A stretch of DNA of 64,000 bases from Metallyticus violacea (GCA_030762175.1 CM060841.1:6778501-6842500), one strand, 5' to 3'; numbered from the stretch's first letter, positions 1-11,395 are shown. The notes: a model not told the origin generated them from the letters alone. Program-made: numbers and translations.

Positions 1-1264
1 ACCGCAAATCGCTGTCGAACAAACGATGAAATAAAAGCTGCTCATAACTCACAAGTGTTAAGTAAATGTCATGCAGAACCTGGAGATGTATTCAGCTGTG
101 CAGGAACAACAATGGGGCTCACACAGACACCTTAAATTACTAGGTAATAGGGAGGACGATGACTTTATCCCGCTATGTGCATCTCCAACAGAAATGGAAC
201 CAATTTAAAAACCTATCATTTTATATCTGTATATTGGTAAGTAAAATAACGTTATAGAGGTAATTTCTTAGTTTCTAGTTCTATCGTGAGAATTCATAGA
301 TTTAAGTGGAAAGGTGGAGCAAAACATTGTCTCAATTGGAAGACAAAGAAAATTTAGTACTTATTTTGCTTGAATGTACTGGAACAGATAATTGATGGTA
401 GCAAGAAATTACTTAAGATATGACATTCAGAAAGATTTTGCATAACACTATTAAATTATAAAGTTAGGAGACTTTTTATTTACAATCTACATCGTTTAGA
501 ATATTTTGTTATAACTGACTATATTTCATAAGCTTAGGGGAACAAGAACTTTGGAATAGAGTTTGCTTTGAGACCAAACCAATTTTTTCATTTCATTATA
601 TTTAGCATCAAATAAATTAATGAATATAAAAAACACGCATTTAGTTCATTCTCGTCTTTGATTTCCAGTCTCCTAAGGAATTTGTTCAGTTCGGAAACTA
701 ATTGAGCCAAAAAGTAATGAATCCGGTCTAAAAAGTCGAGTTTAGTTTTCTTGAATGCCTCGTTTACAACTGGTCCATATTCTTATATGTATTATTCAAC
801 ATGCATTTTAATATTAAAATACACATCATTTTACTCGGTTGTTTCTTCTTAATGTTTTACATAGTAAAGTATTAAAGTTAACCACCCTTTAAAATTAAAT
901 ATTTAAAAATCGCGACTTATTCATTTTATCTTCATTCAGAGCTAGTCCAACAGTTGAAAATAATATTAATTGCTTTCTCCCCTATAAGTCCGGGCTATTT
1001 GCTGATAGAAGGATAAGATGCAAACAATGTATTTTTGTTGTTGATATAGCTCTTTTCTTTTGAAGCTATAAACTATGTTTATATATGAATTATTTACTTA
1101 CAATGTTGTCATTGTAACGGAACATATTATAGATTAATTTTGCCTTCTGTATATTTAATACTAGCCAAATAAAAGAATAGATTATACAGAACTTGGAGTA
1201 TATGTTCCAGAAACATCTCCTGAAGTCACCGAACTTGACAACAATAACTGTCTTTTTCACTTAC
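1..1264. other. DAT intron, nothing recognised
   Basis: AT-rich sequence downstream (in gene direction) of the TM6 exon. I see no open frame of note, no repeat shared with other parts of the window and no splice-bounded coding segment. Confidence 0.6.
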
Positions 1265-1368
1265 TTGTAAACATTGTTGTGGTATTTGTTGTATGACGCG
1301 TAAGCCAAAAGAACTCCAAAACCAGGTCCAAGCGAAAAGAACACTTGAGTTGCTGCGTCCACCCATAC
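1265..1368 (-). CDS. DAT: Dopamine transporter exon: TM6
   Basis: Internal exon of 104 bp, acceptor tttacag above 1368 and donor gtaagtg below 1265; begins on a codon boundary and leaves two bases of a lysine codon. It reads [20 protein letters not shown], then [17 protein letters not shown]6 carries the unwound SLGPG hinge and the phenylalanines that cover the substrate in SLC6 structures. 104 bp is a common size for this exon in the family. It is the last DAT exon in the window: nothing resembling the TM7 exon is seen between 1 and 1264, so the rest of the gene lies to the left. Confidence 0.95.
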
Positions 1369-2345
1369 CTGTAAACATTGATAGGTATCAAAACACTCTT
1401 TAAACTGCGCTTATCTAAAAGCCTGCGTGACCGAAAAAGAAACATTTCTTTCAGATTGGCTTAGAATATGATGTCAACTGAAATTACTCCCAGAACCCAC
1501 CGCTCAGTCTTTGTCTCCATCAAAGTCTGACCTCAATGCGCGCGCAAACATTAAGTTTCTTGATAACTATAAATATTGGGTGGTATTTTAAAGTTAAATT
1601 CGTATTAAATACAACTTGATCTTACACTAGAAAAAGCAATAGTAATATAATTCTTTAAATAATATTTGTAGCAGAAAATGTAACAAGTATTTAGGCAACG
1701 CATACAAATTCCACGAATTAGCTACAGACTGCAATGCATCATGGGAAATTAGCGACCATATTACACTTTTTTGATCAACAATTAGTGGATATATAGACTT
1801 AAAGCAGATGGACTCTATTAGTATACACCACTATACACATTTCCCCCCATTCCTACATATGTCAAAAACTACGTAGTTTAATTCTTGAAGTATGTCAAAC
1901 CTTTCCTTGTTTTCATGCTTAATGGAACGGTTTTTAATACTAGGATTGGGTTGGAAAGTGAAACGGAGGTGAATTTCAGACATGGAAGTGCAACAGAAGC
2001 CTTTTTCATATTACTGTCAGGGAATCCTCATTGACTAACGCCAGGTCAAAGACTGTTCCAATAATAACAATGATAAACTCCCCGGTAGCTGTAAATAAGC
2101 AATTTATCCCTAGAGCTAGATTCGTTCTGGGGAAAGTTATTCATTTTGCTTTTCACGAACGGAAGCGGAGGAGAGCGCCCTTAGTCGAAGGCAGTCAACT
2201 TTAACAGATATGGGCAAACAATCAAACAGTTAAACATATCAGTGTGATAGCTCAGGCGGTTGGAGCGTAGTGGTAATCAAGGGAAGTATAATCCTCAAGA
2301 TTTATTTTTTTATTCTTCATTTTAATTTATTTATTTATTTATTTT
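1369..2345. other. DAT intron, nothing recognised
   Basis: AT-rich intron sequence. A short tRNA D-arm-like stretch (gatagctcaggcggttggag, 2246-2265) is not followed by a T-arm and is not a tRNA gene. Confidence 0.5.
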
Positions 2346-2765
2346 GAAGGAGTTAAAGTAGATTTCCCATTATTACAATGATTTACCCGCTAACATAGTA
2401 CTATGTACACAATCCGCAATACATGTCTATTTACGATTTTTTTTTCTGCTGCAGTTAAAGGGATATTTGCCAACATTACAATGATTTACCTGCTATCAAT
2501 TTACATTTACGAAAAGGAAGCGAGCGAGCCGCAGCAAACCACTGGGTCCACCGGTTTCTAGAATTTACTCGAGGTTAGATTTAGGTTAGTGTGTGTGTTA
2601 ATTGCGAATTCCAATTGGCAAAAAACAGAATTGGCGCGATAACATTCGCAATTCCAAACTAACACTAAGAATCGATAATTAGTGTGTGTGCATGAATTAA
2701 TTGCGAATTCCAATAAACGAAAAATAAAAGAAGTGCGATAACATTTCGCAACTCCAAATTAACAC
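2346..2765 (+). repeat. Unclassified interspersed repeat with internal tandem copies
   Basis: Two partial tandem arrangements are visible. 'tacaatgatttacc' occurs at about 2376 and 2478 in related 100-bp units. Then 'ttaattgcgaattccaat' and 'gcgataacatt-cgcaa' recur in units starting near 2590 and 2680, each ending in aaattaacac or aactaacac. The sequence gaggttagatttaggttagt (about 2570-2590) recurs in 40943-40976 (+) and, inverted with the flanking 'accactgggtccacc' region, in 59520-59690. No TIR or coding potential is seen, so the class is unknown. Confidence 0.5.
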
Positions 2766-2781
2766 AGAGGAGGCCAAGTTA

Positions 2782-3005
2782 CCGCCAGGGGGCCGAGGAC
2801 TCGTGAGCGGGAGGTCTGGGGTTCGAATCCCACCAGGACCGTCCTCCCACACTGAAGTTTTTTCCAGTTTTTCCTCAGTCCTCATAAATGGCAAATCCCA
2901 GGGAGGTAGCCTAAACTTAGGCATGGAATGTTTCCTTCCTTAAAAAAAAATCCTTTCCCAATAGATCATTTCATCTCATGCATCATCAGTGTCCACATTA
3001 TTCAA
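2782..3005 (+). mobile_element. SINE family 2 copy
   Basis: tRNA-Ser/Leu-like head with a degraded A box (ggccgagg) and an intact B box (ggttcgaatcc at 2820-2830), followed by the family body (tttttcctcagtcctcataa, aatggcaaatcccagggagg, gcatggaatgtttccttcct). Truncated before the usual 3' end. Confidence 0.8.
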
Positions 3006-3592
3006 AAAAGGGTCCAAGTTTCACCTAAGAGGCGTTCGGTTATCTTCGCTGCCGATCGTGAAAAGCAAGCGTGACTTTCCCCAGGACGATTCTTCCTCAT
3101 TGGGTAAGTTAAATAAGTTGCCCTTCGATCACTTCACCTGAGTTTACCTATTGTTACTAGATTGCTATTGGCTGGAGTTAAATGTTAAGGTGCCTTAGGC
3201 AGAATCTTTCTTGCTAGGCAGGTAAGCATGTGATAACACTCAAAGGCCTTCCGGTTGTTAACGAGGAAAAAGTGAGGGATACTAAGGGCGGCAGGCACCC
3301 ATGATGCAGGTGAAGTCCCTAACGATTCCAAATTCCTTTTTTTTTTTTTGTTTATTTTTATAAAAGGAAACAACATATTAATGGAGAATGAGGATTAATT
3401 TTAAGCTGTAATCGGAGCTGTAGTAATATGATTTTGGATGTCGATAAACAATTTGGCGAAAAAGCAAGGGCTTCTATCCTGAATTTAATTTATTATTTAC
3501 ATTTGTGTGACTGTATTCGTAGGAATTAACGAAAGGAACAAACTTATCGTAACAGTATATATCCTAGGTATATACTATAATGTTTACGGAAA

Positions 3593-3631
<39 letters not shown>

Positions 3632-5085
3632 TCGTGATGAAATATTTACTCTCAGCAGATTTAGTTACAAGTTTTTCAAATTTTCTAAATCGCAACACTT
3701 GGGTTAAAACCGGAATGAACAGTAATTCCCTTGGGCGCCTCGTGCTATTTATGTTTTCCCAGCTAAGCACAAAATAATGATAAATATTCACTTAACATTA
3801 ATGGGCCTAAACCTATATAAAATTGTAATTAGTTGTTAATTGAGTGTTTTTATCAATTCTATCTTGAATAACTAATATTTTCCTGCGTCTAATGATAGTG
3901 CCCATTGCCAGATTGCGCGTGTTAATAAAAAAAGTCTAGATTATTTTTAGGTTTTAGCTATGTATGTCATTATTTTCAATCTAATTGTGCTTATCTATAA
4001 AGAGCGCAGCCCTATGTGCATGTAAAGTTCATAAAGTAAACGCGCTACTTCTTACAAAAGCATTTCTACCTGCCTGCGTATGATTCGCATGTATTTATAG
4101 CGCTCATTCGAGTGCACCTCTGCTGCGCTTCCCTAGACTGGGCTGTAGCTATGCATCTTGTTTGCTCAGGCGGTTTTACCTCTCGTCTATGAAGCGTGCC
4201 GCAGCTAACAGCGCGTATACTTCAACGCCGCTTCCTACAACGTATACAATTTTGTGTTGGAATTGACACTATCCCTATTCTAAACAGGCACTTTATCGGG
4301 AAAAAATACATTCTAAATGTCACCACAGTATTTCTGAGTTGAGAGCTAATATTTTACTTTACATTCCAAAACCCTTACTTGTGTTAATTTCGGGAGGGAG
4401 TTTGTTCACAAATGTTCAAGCATTTGTGCCATCATCGTCTAGTTTTTCCTGCCTTAAAGCTGCAAATTTTGCTTGTGTATTTAATTTTGCATTGAACCTG
4501 TGGATTCAAATGTGTCTACGATATCGTGAATTACAATTCTGAAGAGGCAAATGATCAGTTCTGAATAAATTTCGCACGTACGTGATGATTTATATTTAAA
4601 ATAACGTTTACGCACAAACATTTAATCAAATATATTGCCTACGACCGGCACAGAGTTGGTTCAGAAAGCGTTTAAGAACATGAAGTACAGATGCCAACGG
4701 CTGCTGTGGCCTAGAAGGCGAGACGTAGAAACAACCCGAGTAGAACCAAAGACTAATACTAAATCACAAGGTCAAGAGTTGGAGGAATGTTACCTGCTGC
4801 TGCAGAACAAATATGGTAGTGGTAATTAAAGGGTGTTGTTGATATTCTGTGACGAATTGATTAGCTTTCTCTAAAGCTAGAGGGATAGGGAGAAAATGGC
4901 CAGATTCTTTTACTCCCCTTAATGTGCTTTATTTAACATGTACATTGACCTTTTTAGTAACGCGACGTTTACAATAATCTGTAGTAAACAAACTTCATAG
5001 CAAGTACAAGTACAGCAAATCGAAAATGGAACCGTAGGTAAACCCTGAAGTACTCTTATCGGCGTTTTTGCCATGCACCACAAGA
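3006..5085. other. DAT intron, no gene seen
   Basis: Holds a T-rich run at about 3335-3350 and an (AAT)n microsatellite at 3593-3631. The open frames here are short and show no family resemblance. Confidence 0.5.
3593..3631. repeat. (TAA)n microsatellite
   Basis: About thirteen uninterrupted TAA units. It creates artificial poly-Asn and poly-Leu frames. Confidence 0.95.
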
Positions 5086-5087
5086 TA

Positions 5088-5927
5088 CAGAAGGTGCCAA
5101 AAAATGTACACACACTTCAAGCAAAGAAAAAAACAGTGTTAACATAACAAAACTGAATTCACACGAACAGAAAATGGTGAGCTCTAATCATCTTAGACTC
5201 TTACGGTTACTTGTGCAAAAGTCTTGGGATGAAAACTTTCAACGTTGCTGTTTTAATAATTCGACGTATGCTGCTTCTGCTAATGCCAGTCTCAAGTGCA
5301 CGTTGCTTTGTAGATTTCTGCGGTGAATGCGTAAAACGTTCCAAAACTATAGCCGAGAATGCGGGGATTGTTGCTGTGCGAAAGCTCCCAGAGCTGCCCT
5401 TGTGGTCATCGTGTACGGTACCACGAGTCTCAAATTTGTCTCCAATGTGAGCAATTGTTACTCGCGTTGGCGGTTCTGCTCTGTACACACGTCTCCATTG
5501 CCTTTGAACTTCAACAACAATCTCGGTTTTCCAACAATACTTCAAAATTTCTTTCCGCTGTTCAAACGATAATTTTGACTTCATTTTGTTGTAGCAATGC
5601 TAGCATAACGTAATGTGGTACATCTGTTTACAGAATGTCATACGATAATCTTGGCTTCGTTTGTCCATTGTTGATTTACCTGTCACGTAGCAACGCTATC
5701 ATAATGTATGTGAGTCATATATGTTTACAGAACATCATACGATAATTTTGGCTTCATTTGTTTTTTGTTGATTTACCTGTCTCTTAGCAATACTATCACA
5801 ATGTATGTGAGTCACATCTGTTTACAGAACATCATACTACACATTACTGTTGTTTTTCGGTCCAACTTTGAAATATATTAAATAGATATTTACTATGAAG
5901 GTGTATGTACATTTTTGGCACCCTCAG
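5088..5927 (-). mobile_element. Non-autonomous Tc1-like element, DUF4817 type, copy 1 (C-terminal half deleted)
   Basis: Bounded by TA on both sides (5086-5087, 5928-5929). Inverted ends are cagaaggtgccaaaaaatg and, read from the other side, ctgagggtgccaaaaatg. On the minus strand a frame at 5584-5207 begins MKSKLSFEQRKEILKYCWK and runs through PPTRVTIAHIGDKFETRGT and ETGISRSSIRRIIK to FIPRLLHK, the N-terminal helix-turn-helix part of the insect DUF4817 transposases (IS630-Tc1-mariner superfamily). The DDE catalytic part is missing: the frame joins directly to the 3' terminal sequence. Upstream of the ATG lie three tandem copies of a 97-bp repeat (see separate entry). It cannot encode a working transposase. 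Confidence 0.85.
5585..5850. repeat. 97-bp tandem repeat inside the DUF4817-type element
   Basis: The motif cagaa-(tg/ca)-tcatac starts at 5631, 5728 and 5825, a spacing of exactly 97 bp both times. Each unit carries ttgttgatttacctgtc and (tag)caa-gct-atca. It lies between the transposase start and the terminal inverted repeat, where such elements often keep transposase-binding repeats (inference). Partial versions of the unit are present in the related copies at 10740-10925 and 30830-30910. Confidence 0.75.
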
Positions 5928-5929
5928 TA

Positions 5930-6847
5930 TTAACAAAAAGATTCTGCCTAAGTCTGCAAAAATGAAGGAACGTAGAGAAACATTTTAGTTTTCTTCATGC
6001 ATCCTCTATTCAAATGTGTTCTAACAGCCTGGCTTGAGCGTGTTATTTAAAGACAAAAATGAATAATAGTGAAATCCGCTAGAGTCAGAAAGGGGAGGGA
6101 GGCAGTACTTTGATAGATTTATTAGATGTATACCTACCAATGTCAATGTAGAGATATTAATTAAGTTTATTAACGGTGTTTAGAAATCTATTTTCCAAAT
6201 AAAAACAAGAGGACGAAATTTCGTTTAAATGTAGAGGTAAAAGAATTACGAAAACTGAGTGATGTTATTCATGTAGTTTAAGACAATGCTGATACACGCT
6301 TCACCTATTTTCCAAACTATAAGTTGCCTCTGAACTCCAGTTGAAGTCTCCATTTTTCCATTGATATTGCATAAAAGTGCTTAATATGACGTTATCAACT
6401 TCAAATTTAACCAGGGTATAACACTTCATTCTTTCTTGTTCCATCAAACGGACTACGTCTATATAACTGGATTACGACTCACATAAATTTAAAACGCCGA
6501 CAGAAAATACTCACATTCTTCCCGATTTAAGTCTGTATATTACTCTACGTCTAGAGTATGTAATATTTCAAATCTCCGCCAGCAAAGAAAGTGATCTGTG
6601 ACGTCAGCCACAGGACGTGACTGGTGAATTATTCGAATTGCAGAGATTGATGACGAGTGCTGGAACATGGAGTTTCCATTACCTCTGGAAATAACAGCGA
6701 CCACGTGACCGGAGTGCACAAATCGAGCACTCTTTAATAGTTCTACCAAGCAGTAAACCAGCGCAATAACTTCTCATTAAATATTCATCATAAATGTTGG
6801 ACCAACACATGCCGATTCTCTATATAATTATGATGATGATGATGATG

Positions 6848-6883
<36 letters not shown>

Positions 6884-7644
6884 TGTAGACAACAATGATA
6901 CCAAATTTAATGTAATAATGAAAGCAATAAACTCATTTCGAAAGATTGCTGTTTCTTCCTTATTTCAAAGTATGCCTGGTTTTCATATAATTTCTAAAAT
7001 TCTGTCACTCGAAAGAAAAACTTATTTTAAATTATTATGCATCATCTTCCCTAGCTGAAGAAATAAATAAAGTTGAGCAGATACAGCCGTCTGTCTTTCT
7101 GTATCACGTGCAAACGAAACCTAAGAGGTGGAGATTATTTTAAAACGAAACAAAGGAATATCGATGCGAGAAACCCAGAGATAAAATTATTGAAAACCAT
7201 TTCGCAATATTTTCATTTTTATTTAATCTATAAAATATTACGAGATATCAACAATAGAAAATATGAAATAATTGTTTATTAAAATTTTCATGATGCAACA
7301 ATTCCTTGACAAAGAGTTTTACAATAATTATGAATTGTTGATATTCTTTCATTCTTTCTCTGTTATTTCTCAACAAAGAAATTTTCTATCATGCTTATAT
7401 CACACGTACGCAAAGGATATTGCAATTAAATATGAACGAAGGACTTTTTCGAGAAAAGCTTAAGACTACACCCTGGAAGGAATTTTTATGAAAAAAAAAA
7501 CATTATTACGGCTATTATTGCAATGTCAATTGTATTCTTAGTTATTGATATTGTCTTACTAGAACTTCAGTTGGAGACAAAAGACATGCCGATATGTACG
7601 ACCTTATTCCATAAAAGCATGGTCTAATCACACGTTTTAGTACT
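5930..7644. other. DAT intron, no gene seen
   Basis: AT-rich. Contains a perfect CRE-type palindrome TGACGTCA at 6599-6606 and a (ATG)n/(ATT)n microsatellite at 6830-6882. Short open frames at 6540-6749 and 7073-7463 show no recognisable family. Confidence 0.5.
6830..6882. repeat. Compound (ATG)n(ATT)n microsatellite
   Basis: About six ATG units pass into about eleven ATT units. Confidence 0.95.
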
Positions 7645-7900
7645 GTTTAACACCCGTTTTAACTACTGGGGCATCGTAGGGGATGGACCCTTATACATGA
7701 AATGAACTGATAAAGTGGGAAAGGATTTTTTTAAAGGGAGGAGGGCCTAAGTTTAGTGTACCTCCCAGGAATTTGCCATTTATGAGAACTTAGGAAAGCC
7801 TGGTAAAAACCTCAGTCAGGGAGGACAGTCCTGGTGGGAATCGAGCCCTAAATCTCCTGCTCAGAGTTCGCGCCTTAACGACCTCGTCCACCCGTGACGA
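7645..7900 (-). mobile_element. SINE family 2 copy
   Basis: Minus-strand copy. The 3' end (tgtttaacacccgtttt) is at 7645, the body (gtacctcccaggaatttgcc) in the middle, and the tRNA-like head (cgccttaacgacctcgtcca) at the right. The B box is damaged (gggaatcgagcc). Confidence 0.8.
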
Positions 7901-8840
7901 TCTATCACACTTTACAAATATATGTGGATTGTAGCTGGTACGAGTTATTAGTAGAACTGTGTTCCACTCCATAAGGGAATACTATGACGAAATTTCCATA
8001 TCCAATACCAATGTATGTACCACTTCAGTGTTTTTATCGTTTATTTTTTTATGATTACAAACATTACTTGTGAGTTTCAAAAATATTGCTTGAAACATGC
8101 AGCTGTAAAACAATACTTATATTTAAATAATTTCCGTTACATTGAGAATTATATTACCTACACATGAAATTGAAAATATGGAATGAGATTACTATGCTCA
8201 AAATGTAAAAGAAAATATGCATCTTTGAACTACAGAATTATTATTTTTATATTTTTTGTTTGCAATAAAAGAAAATATTTTAAAATATAAAAATTACAAT
8301 CTGAAAATATGAAGTATTTAGTATAAAATTAATATATTTTGATTCATAGCAGCTAAAGCAAAATTAATATTGAGATTCGTGAAAAATATATTACTGAATA
8401 TCTGTGCCAAATTTTAAGTTTATATATCTATAAACTGGAGATTAAATTGGTTCCTAGTAGAACAGGAAACTACTTTAAAGAACAGGAAAATGTACGAATT
8501 ATAGTATAACAGCGCTGCGCAAGAACACCAAGCCTTGTAGAAGTTTTAGTAAAGGCATAAGGAACATTTAGTACAAAAAAGAAAATCAATTTTAGCCCTT
8601 ACCAAGTATACAACTGATTTTTGATCGTGTTATTTCACAGAGGTCATGCTGTTGTAATCGACATAGATTTCTATAAAAGTGCAGGGATAGTAATTTTAAT
8701 ATTTTTTGCCTAGATGGATTGTCCAGTAGAAGCGAAAATGATGACAGTGAAAATGGCATGTGTATAAAGGAAGTACATGCAGTATTTGAGTACACACGAT
8801 GTACCTTCGAGGTTGAGTGCAAGTTGGAATCAAGCGGGAT
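7901..8840. other. DAT intron, nothing recognised
   Basis: Very AT-rich; no repeat family, open frame or TIR recognised. Confidence 0.5.
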
Positions 8841-9060
8841 GTTTCAATGGGACTCGCATTCGAGAGGTCCTAGCCATCTCTACCTCCGTGGTTTCCCCTG
8901 GTCATGTAGTCGAACGCCGGGATGGGTCTTTTACTTTCCACGAATTTTCAGCTCTTCCATTTCATATTATTTAATTCCGTTGGTTCTGTTACAGTACCAC
9001 GGTGAATTGGGCCGGTGCGGGGTGATAATGCTTTGTAAAGGTATCTTTCTGCCCCAACAA
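8841..9060 (+). mobile_element. SINE family 3 copy (decayed head)
   Basis: Shares with 29755-30010 the segments ggactcgcattcg, cttttactttccacgaatttt, ttccattt-catattat/ttccgt-ggttct and gg(c)cggtgcggggtgataat-gctt, ending in atctttctgcccc. The head is tRNA-like in the other copy. It abuts SINE family 1 at 9062. Confidence 0.55.
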
Positions 9061-9061
9061 G

Positions 9062-9345
9062 TCGGTCCTGCTGGTGTAGTGGTAACCATGCCTACCTCCT
9101 AAAACCAAGATAGCGGGTTCGATCCCGGCCAGGACCGATGGATTTCTTCGGGCGTAAAAATCCTAAGTATGGCTTCCTTCGGAAGGGAAGTAAAGCCGTG
9201 GGCCCCGTGTCGTACATTTACGGCACGAAAAAGAACCTCAAGCCCGAAAGAAGAGGCCTCTGAGCAAAATTTGTCGGCCGTTTCACGCCCTGAGTTGAAT
9301 GGGATGCTGATGACCTGAGATGTTAAAGAACGTCCCTAAATAAAC
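9062..9345 (+). mobile_element. SINE family 1 copy
   Basis: tRNA-derived head: cggtcctg..., A box (tggtgtagtggtaacca), B box (ggttcgatccc), closing with caggaccg that pairs with the first bases as an acceptor stem. Body: cgggcgtaaaaatcctaagt, atggcttccttcggaaggga, cgtacatttacggcacgaaa, ttgtcggccgtttcacgccc, ending in tgagatgttaaag and an A/T-rich tail. Full length. Confidence 0.9.
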
Positions 9346-9428
9346 CAAATATAAAAATCCCCCAAACCACCCAATCTAAAGTAAGATTTATGACTGACAT
9401 TGAACATCCTAGTTTCAAATATATATAT

Positions 9429-9660
9429 ATATATCTAGTTATAATGCGTATATATACACAATAACTAGAGAAGCAGAAAAAGGATAAAACAATTAGAAAG
9501 TCACAGATTTAGTATCGTAATAATACGAACAGCTCATGTCCTTTTTAGGCAAGAAGCTAGACAAGTGAACTTAGTGAAAGTAAATATGGAATATCGAAGG
9601 TAACGCAATGCATGGAAAGAGATTAAATAAGTAACTAGAGTGTGTGAGAGAGAATATATA
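9429..9660 (-). mobile_element. Penelope-like element 3' untranslated fragment, inverted
   Basis: Read on the minus strand it matches the 3' untranslated region of the Penelope-like copies at 26875-27060 and 11040-11275: ccatgcattgcgttaccttc, cgatattccatatttac, cttgtctagcttcttgcc, gactttctaattgttttatc. It lies immediately 5' of, and inverted to, the plus-strand coding remnant at 9728. Confidence 0.7.
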
Positions 9661-9675
9661 AAATATATTAATACA

Positions 9676-9722
<47 letters not shown>
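9676..9722. repeat. (ATT)n microsatellite
   Basis: About fifteen ATT units exactly at the 5' border of the Penelope-like coding remnant. Confidence 0.95.
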
Positions 9723-9727
9723 GGCTT

Positions 9728-10291
9728 ATTTTTAAAGAATGGCACGATACTTTATTAATGCATTCATCTTTAAGTAGTTTTTCTAAATTTGTACCCCGCC
9801 TTACTTTTAGAACACCCTCAACCTTAAAAGATATTTCGCCGAAACCTATCTCCTCCGAATTTACCTCATCCCCTCGCAGGCTCACATCCTTGCCAACTCC
9901 CTAAATGTAAAACATGTGTGCTAATTATTCCACGGCATTTATTCCGCAGCCCTAATTTATCCAGATAATTTAATATTTCTTCATTAGCTACTTGTTCTTC
10001 TAAGAACGTTGTAAATGGGTTATCTTGTAAGCTTTGTAAAGCATTTTATATTGGTTTAACTTCTACTGTTCATTCTCTCCGTATGAACAATCAAAGACAT
10101 TCTGTTTAAATCAAGTCTCCCATGCCGGTTGCCCAAAATGCCCTGTATCACTGTAAGGATTTCGATGATGCATTTAATTAAAACTTATTGATGCGTTACA
10201 CAACTGAAAGTTTACTCAGAGATAGAGAAATGGCAGCTATATTTTTACATAAAGCGCGTATACCACCTGGTTTAAATCTTAAGTATTAATA
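9728..10291 (+). pseudogene. Penelope-like retroelement, C-terminal remnant with GIY-YIG endonuclease
   Basis: Broken reading frame, several stops. Recognisable parts in order: the linker after the reverse transcriptase (FKEWHDTLLM, PRLTFRTPSTLKDI), then the GIY-YIG segment CKLCKAFYIGLTSTVHSLRM ending NNQRH, then SLLRDREMAAIFLHKARIPP followed by GLNLKY and a stop. This is the usual order at the end of Penelope-like elements, where the GIY-YIG nuclease follows the reverse transcriptase; the reverse transcriptase itself is missing here (5' truncation at the ATT repeat). Stops in the frame: after NNQRHSV and within the DAFN region. The 3' untranslated part continues at 11010 after a DUF4817-type insertion placed just behind the stop codon. 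Confidence 0.8.
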
Positions 10292-10293
10292 TA

Positions 10294-11009
10294 CAGAGGG
10301 TGCCAAAAATGTATAAACACTTCAAGCAAAGAAAAATCTGTGTTAAAATAACAAAAATAAATTCACAAAAACAAAAAATGATGAGCACTAATCATCTTAG
10401 ACTTTTACAGTAACAACAGTTGCTCAAAATGCCCACCATGGGCGTCGATACACTTCTGAGTACGTTGAACTACTGAATGAGCAACGTTTGCGAAAGTGTC
10501 CTCGGCGATTGCAGCACATGCCGTTTCAATTTCTTCCCGAAGTGCTGTCAGTGTAGCTGGTTTTCTACGGTATACAACATCCTTAAGAGTTCCCCATAGG
10601 TAGAAGTACAACGGAGTTAGATCCGGGGAACGCGGTGGAAACTCAATCGGACCTCTTCGTCCTATCCAGTACCTTGGATACTTCAAAATTGCTTTCCGCT
10701 GTTCAAACGATAATCTTGGCTCCATTTAATTGTAGCAACGCTAGCGTAACGTAATGTCAATCACATTTGTTACAGAACATTATACGATAATCTTGATCTT
10801 ATCTGTTCATTGTTAATTTACGATAATCTTGGCTTCATTTGTTCATTGTTGATTTACCTGTCACGTAGCAACGCTATCATAATATATATGAGTCACATCT
10901 GTTTACAGAACATCATGCTACACATTGCTGTTGTTTTTCGGTCCAGCTTTGAAATATATTAAATAGATATCTACTGTGAAAGTGCGTATACATTTTTTGG
11001 CATCATCGA
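10294..11009 (-). mobile_element. Non-autonomous Tc1-like element, DUF4817 type, copy 2 (central deletion)
   Basis: TA at 10292-10293 on the left; ends cagagggtgccaaaaatg and, at the right, tacattttttggcatcatcg. The minus-strand frame 10725-10405 fuses the first residues MEPRLSFEQRKAILKY directly to RYWIGRRGPIEFPPRSPDLT, with PLYFYLWGTLKDVV following, and ends in AHGGHFEQLLLL. So the N-terminus is joined to the last part of the DDE domain, with the middle removed. The residue expected to be the third catalytic Asp (SPDLTPLDF in relatives) is Tyr here. The same deletion junction is present at 30.4 kb. Inserted just after the stop codon of the Penelope-like remnant. Confidence 0.85.
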
Positions 11010-11015
11010 TAATTT

Positions 11016-11055
<40 letters not shown>

Positions 11056-11395
11056 GTGTGTCACACACATACACTTGTTGCTTATTTAATCTCTTTCTAC
11101 GCATTACGTTAACTTTGATATTCAATATTTCTTTTTACTACGTTCACTTGTCTTCTAGCCTTAGAAGAAGAGGAGCTATTCAAAATATTACGATACTAAA
11201 TCTATGACTTTCTAAGATTTTATCCTTTTTCTGCTTATCTAGTTACTGTTATTCTAGTTACATTGTTCATTGTGTTATTTTATTTTTCATATATAACAGT
11301 GCGATTTCAAGTGTGACTTTATCTTAGTGTTTTATCCTTTTAAAAACTTTTATAATTACTGTTAATTTGTTATATATATATAAGTTCAGCATTTT
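11010..11395 (+). mobile_element. Penelope-like element 3' untranslated region (continuation)
   Basis: Resumes the element interrupted at 10294. Contains a (TC)n run (11019-11051), then tacgcattacgttaactttg, atattcaatatttct, cacttgtcttctagcc, gactttctaagattttatcc, and a second, tandem 3' end (tgcgatttcaagtgtgactt, tatcttagtgttttatcc) to about 11375. It forms an inverted pair with 9429-9660. Confidence 0.7.

Noticed and set aside
1..1264. Search for the DAT TM7 exon
   Set aside because: No matching minus-strand segment starting in the phase needed after the TM6 exon was seen.
2246..2275. tRNA-like sequence gatagctcaggcggttggag
   Set aside because: Only a D-arm/A-box look-alike; no anticodon arm, T arm or acceptor pairing follows.
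9062..9140. tRNA gene call on SINE heads (all copies of both families)
   Set aside because: Each is followed by the SINE body, the anticodon arm does not fold properly, and the copies are dispersed with target duplications.
9571..9885. Minus-strand frame of 104 codons
   Set aside because: Antisense shadow of the Penelope-like remnant plus a poly-Ile run from the ATT array.
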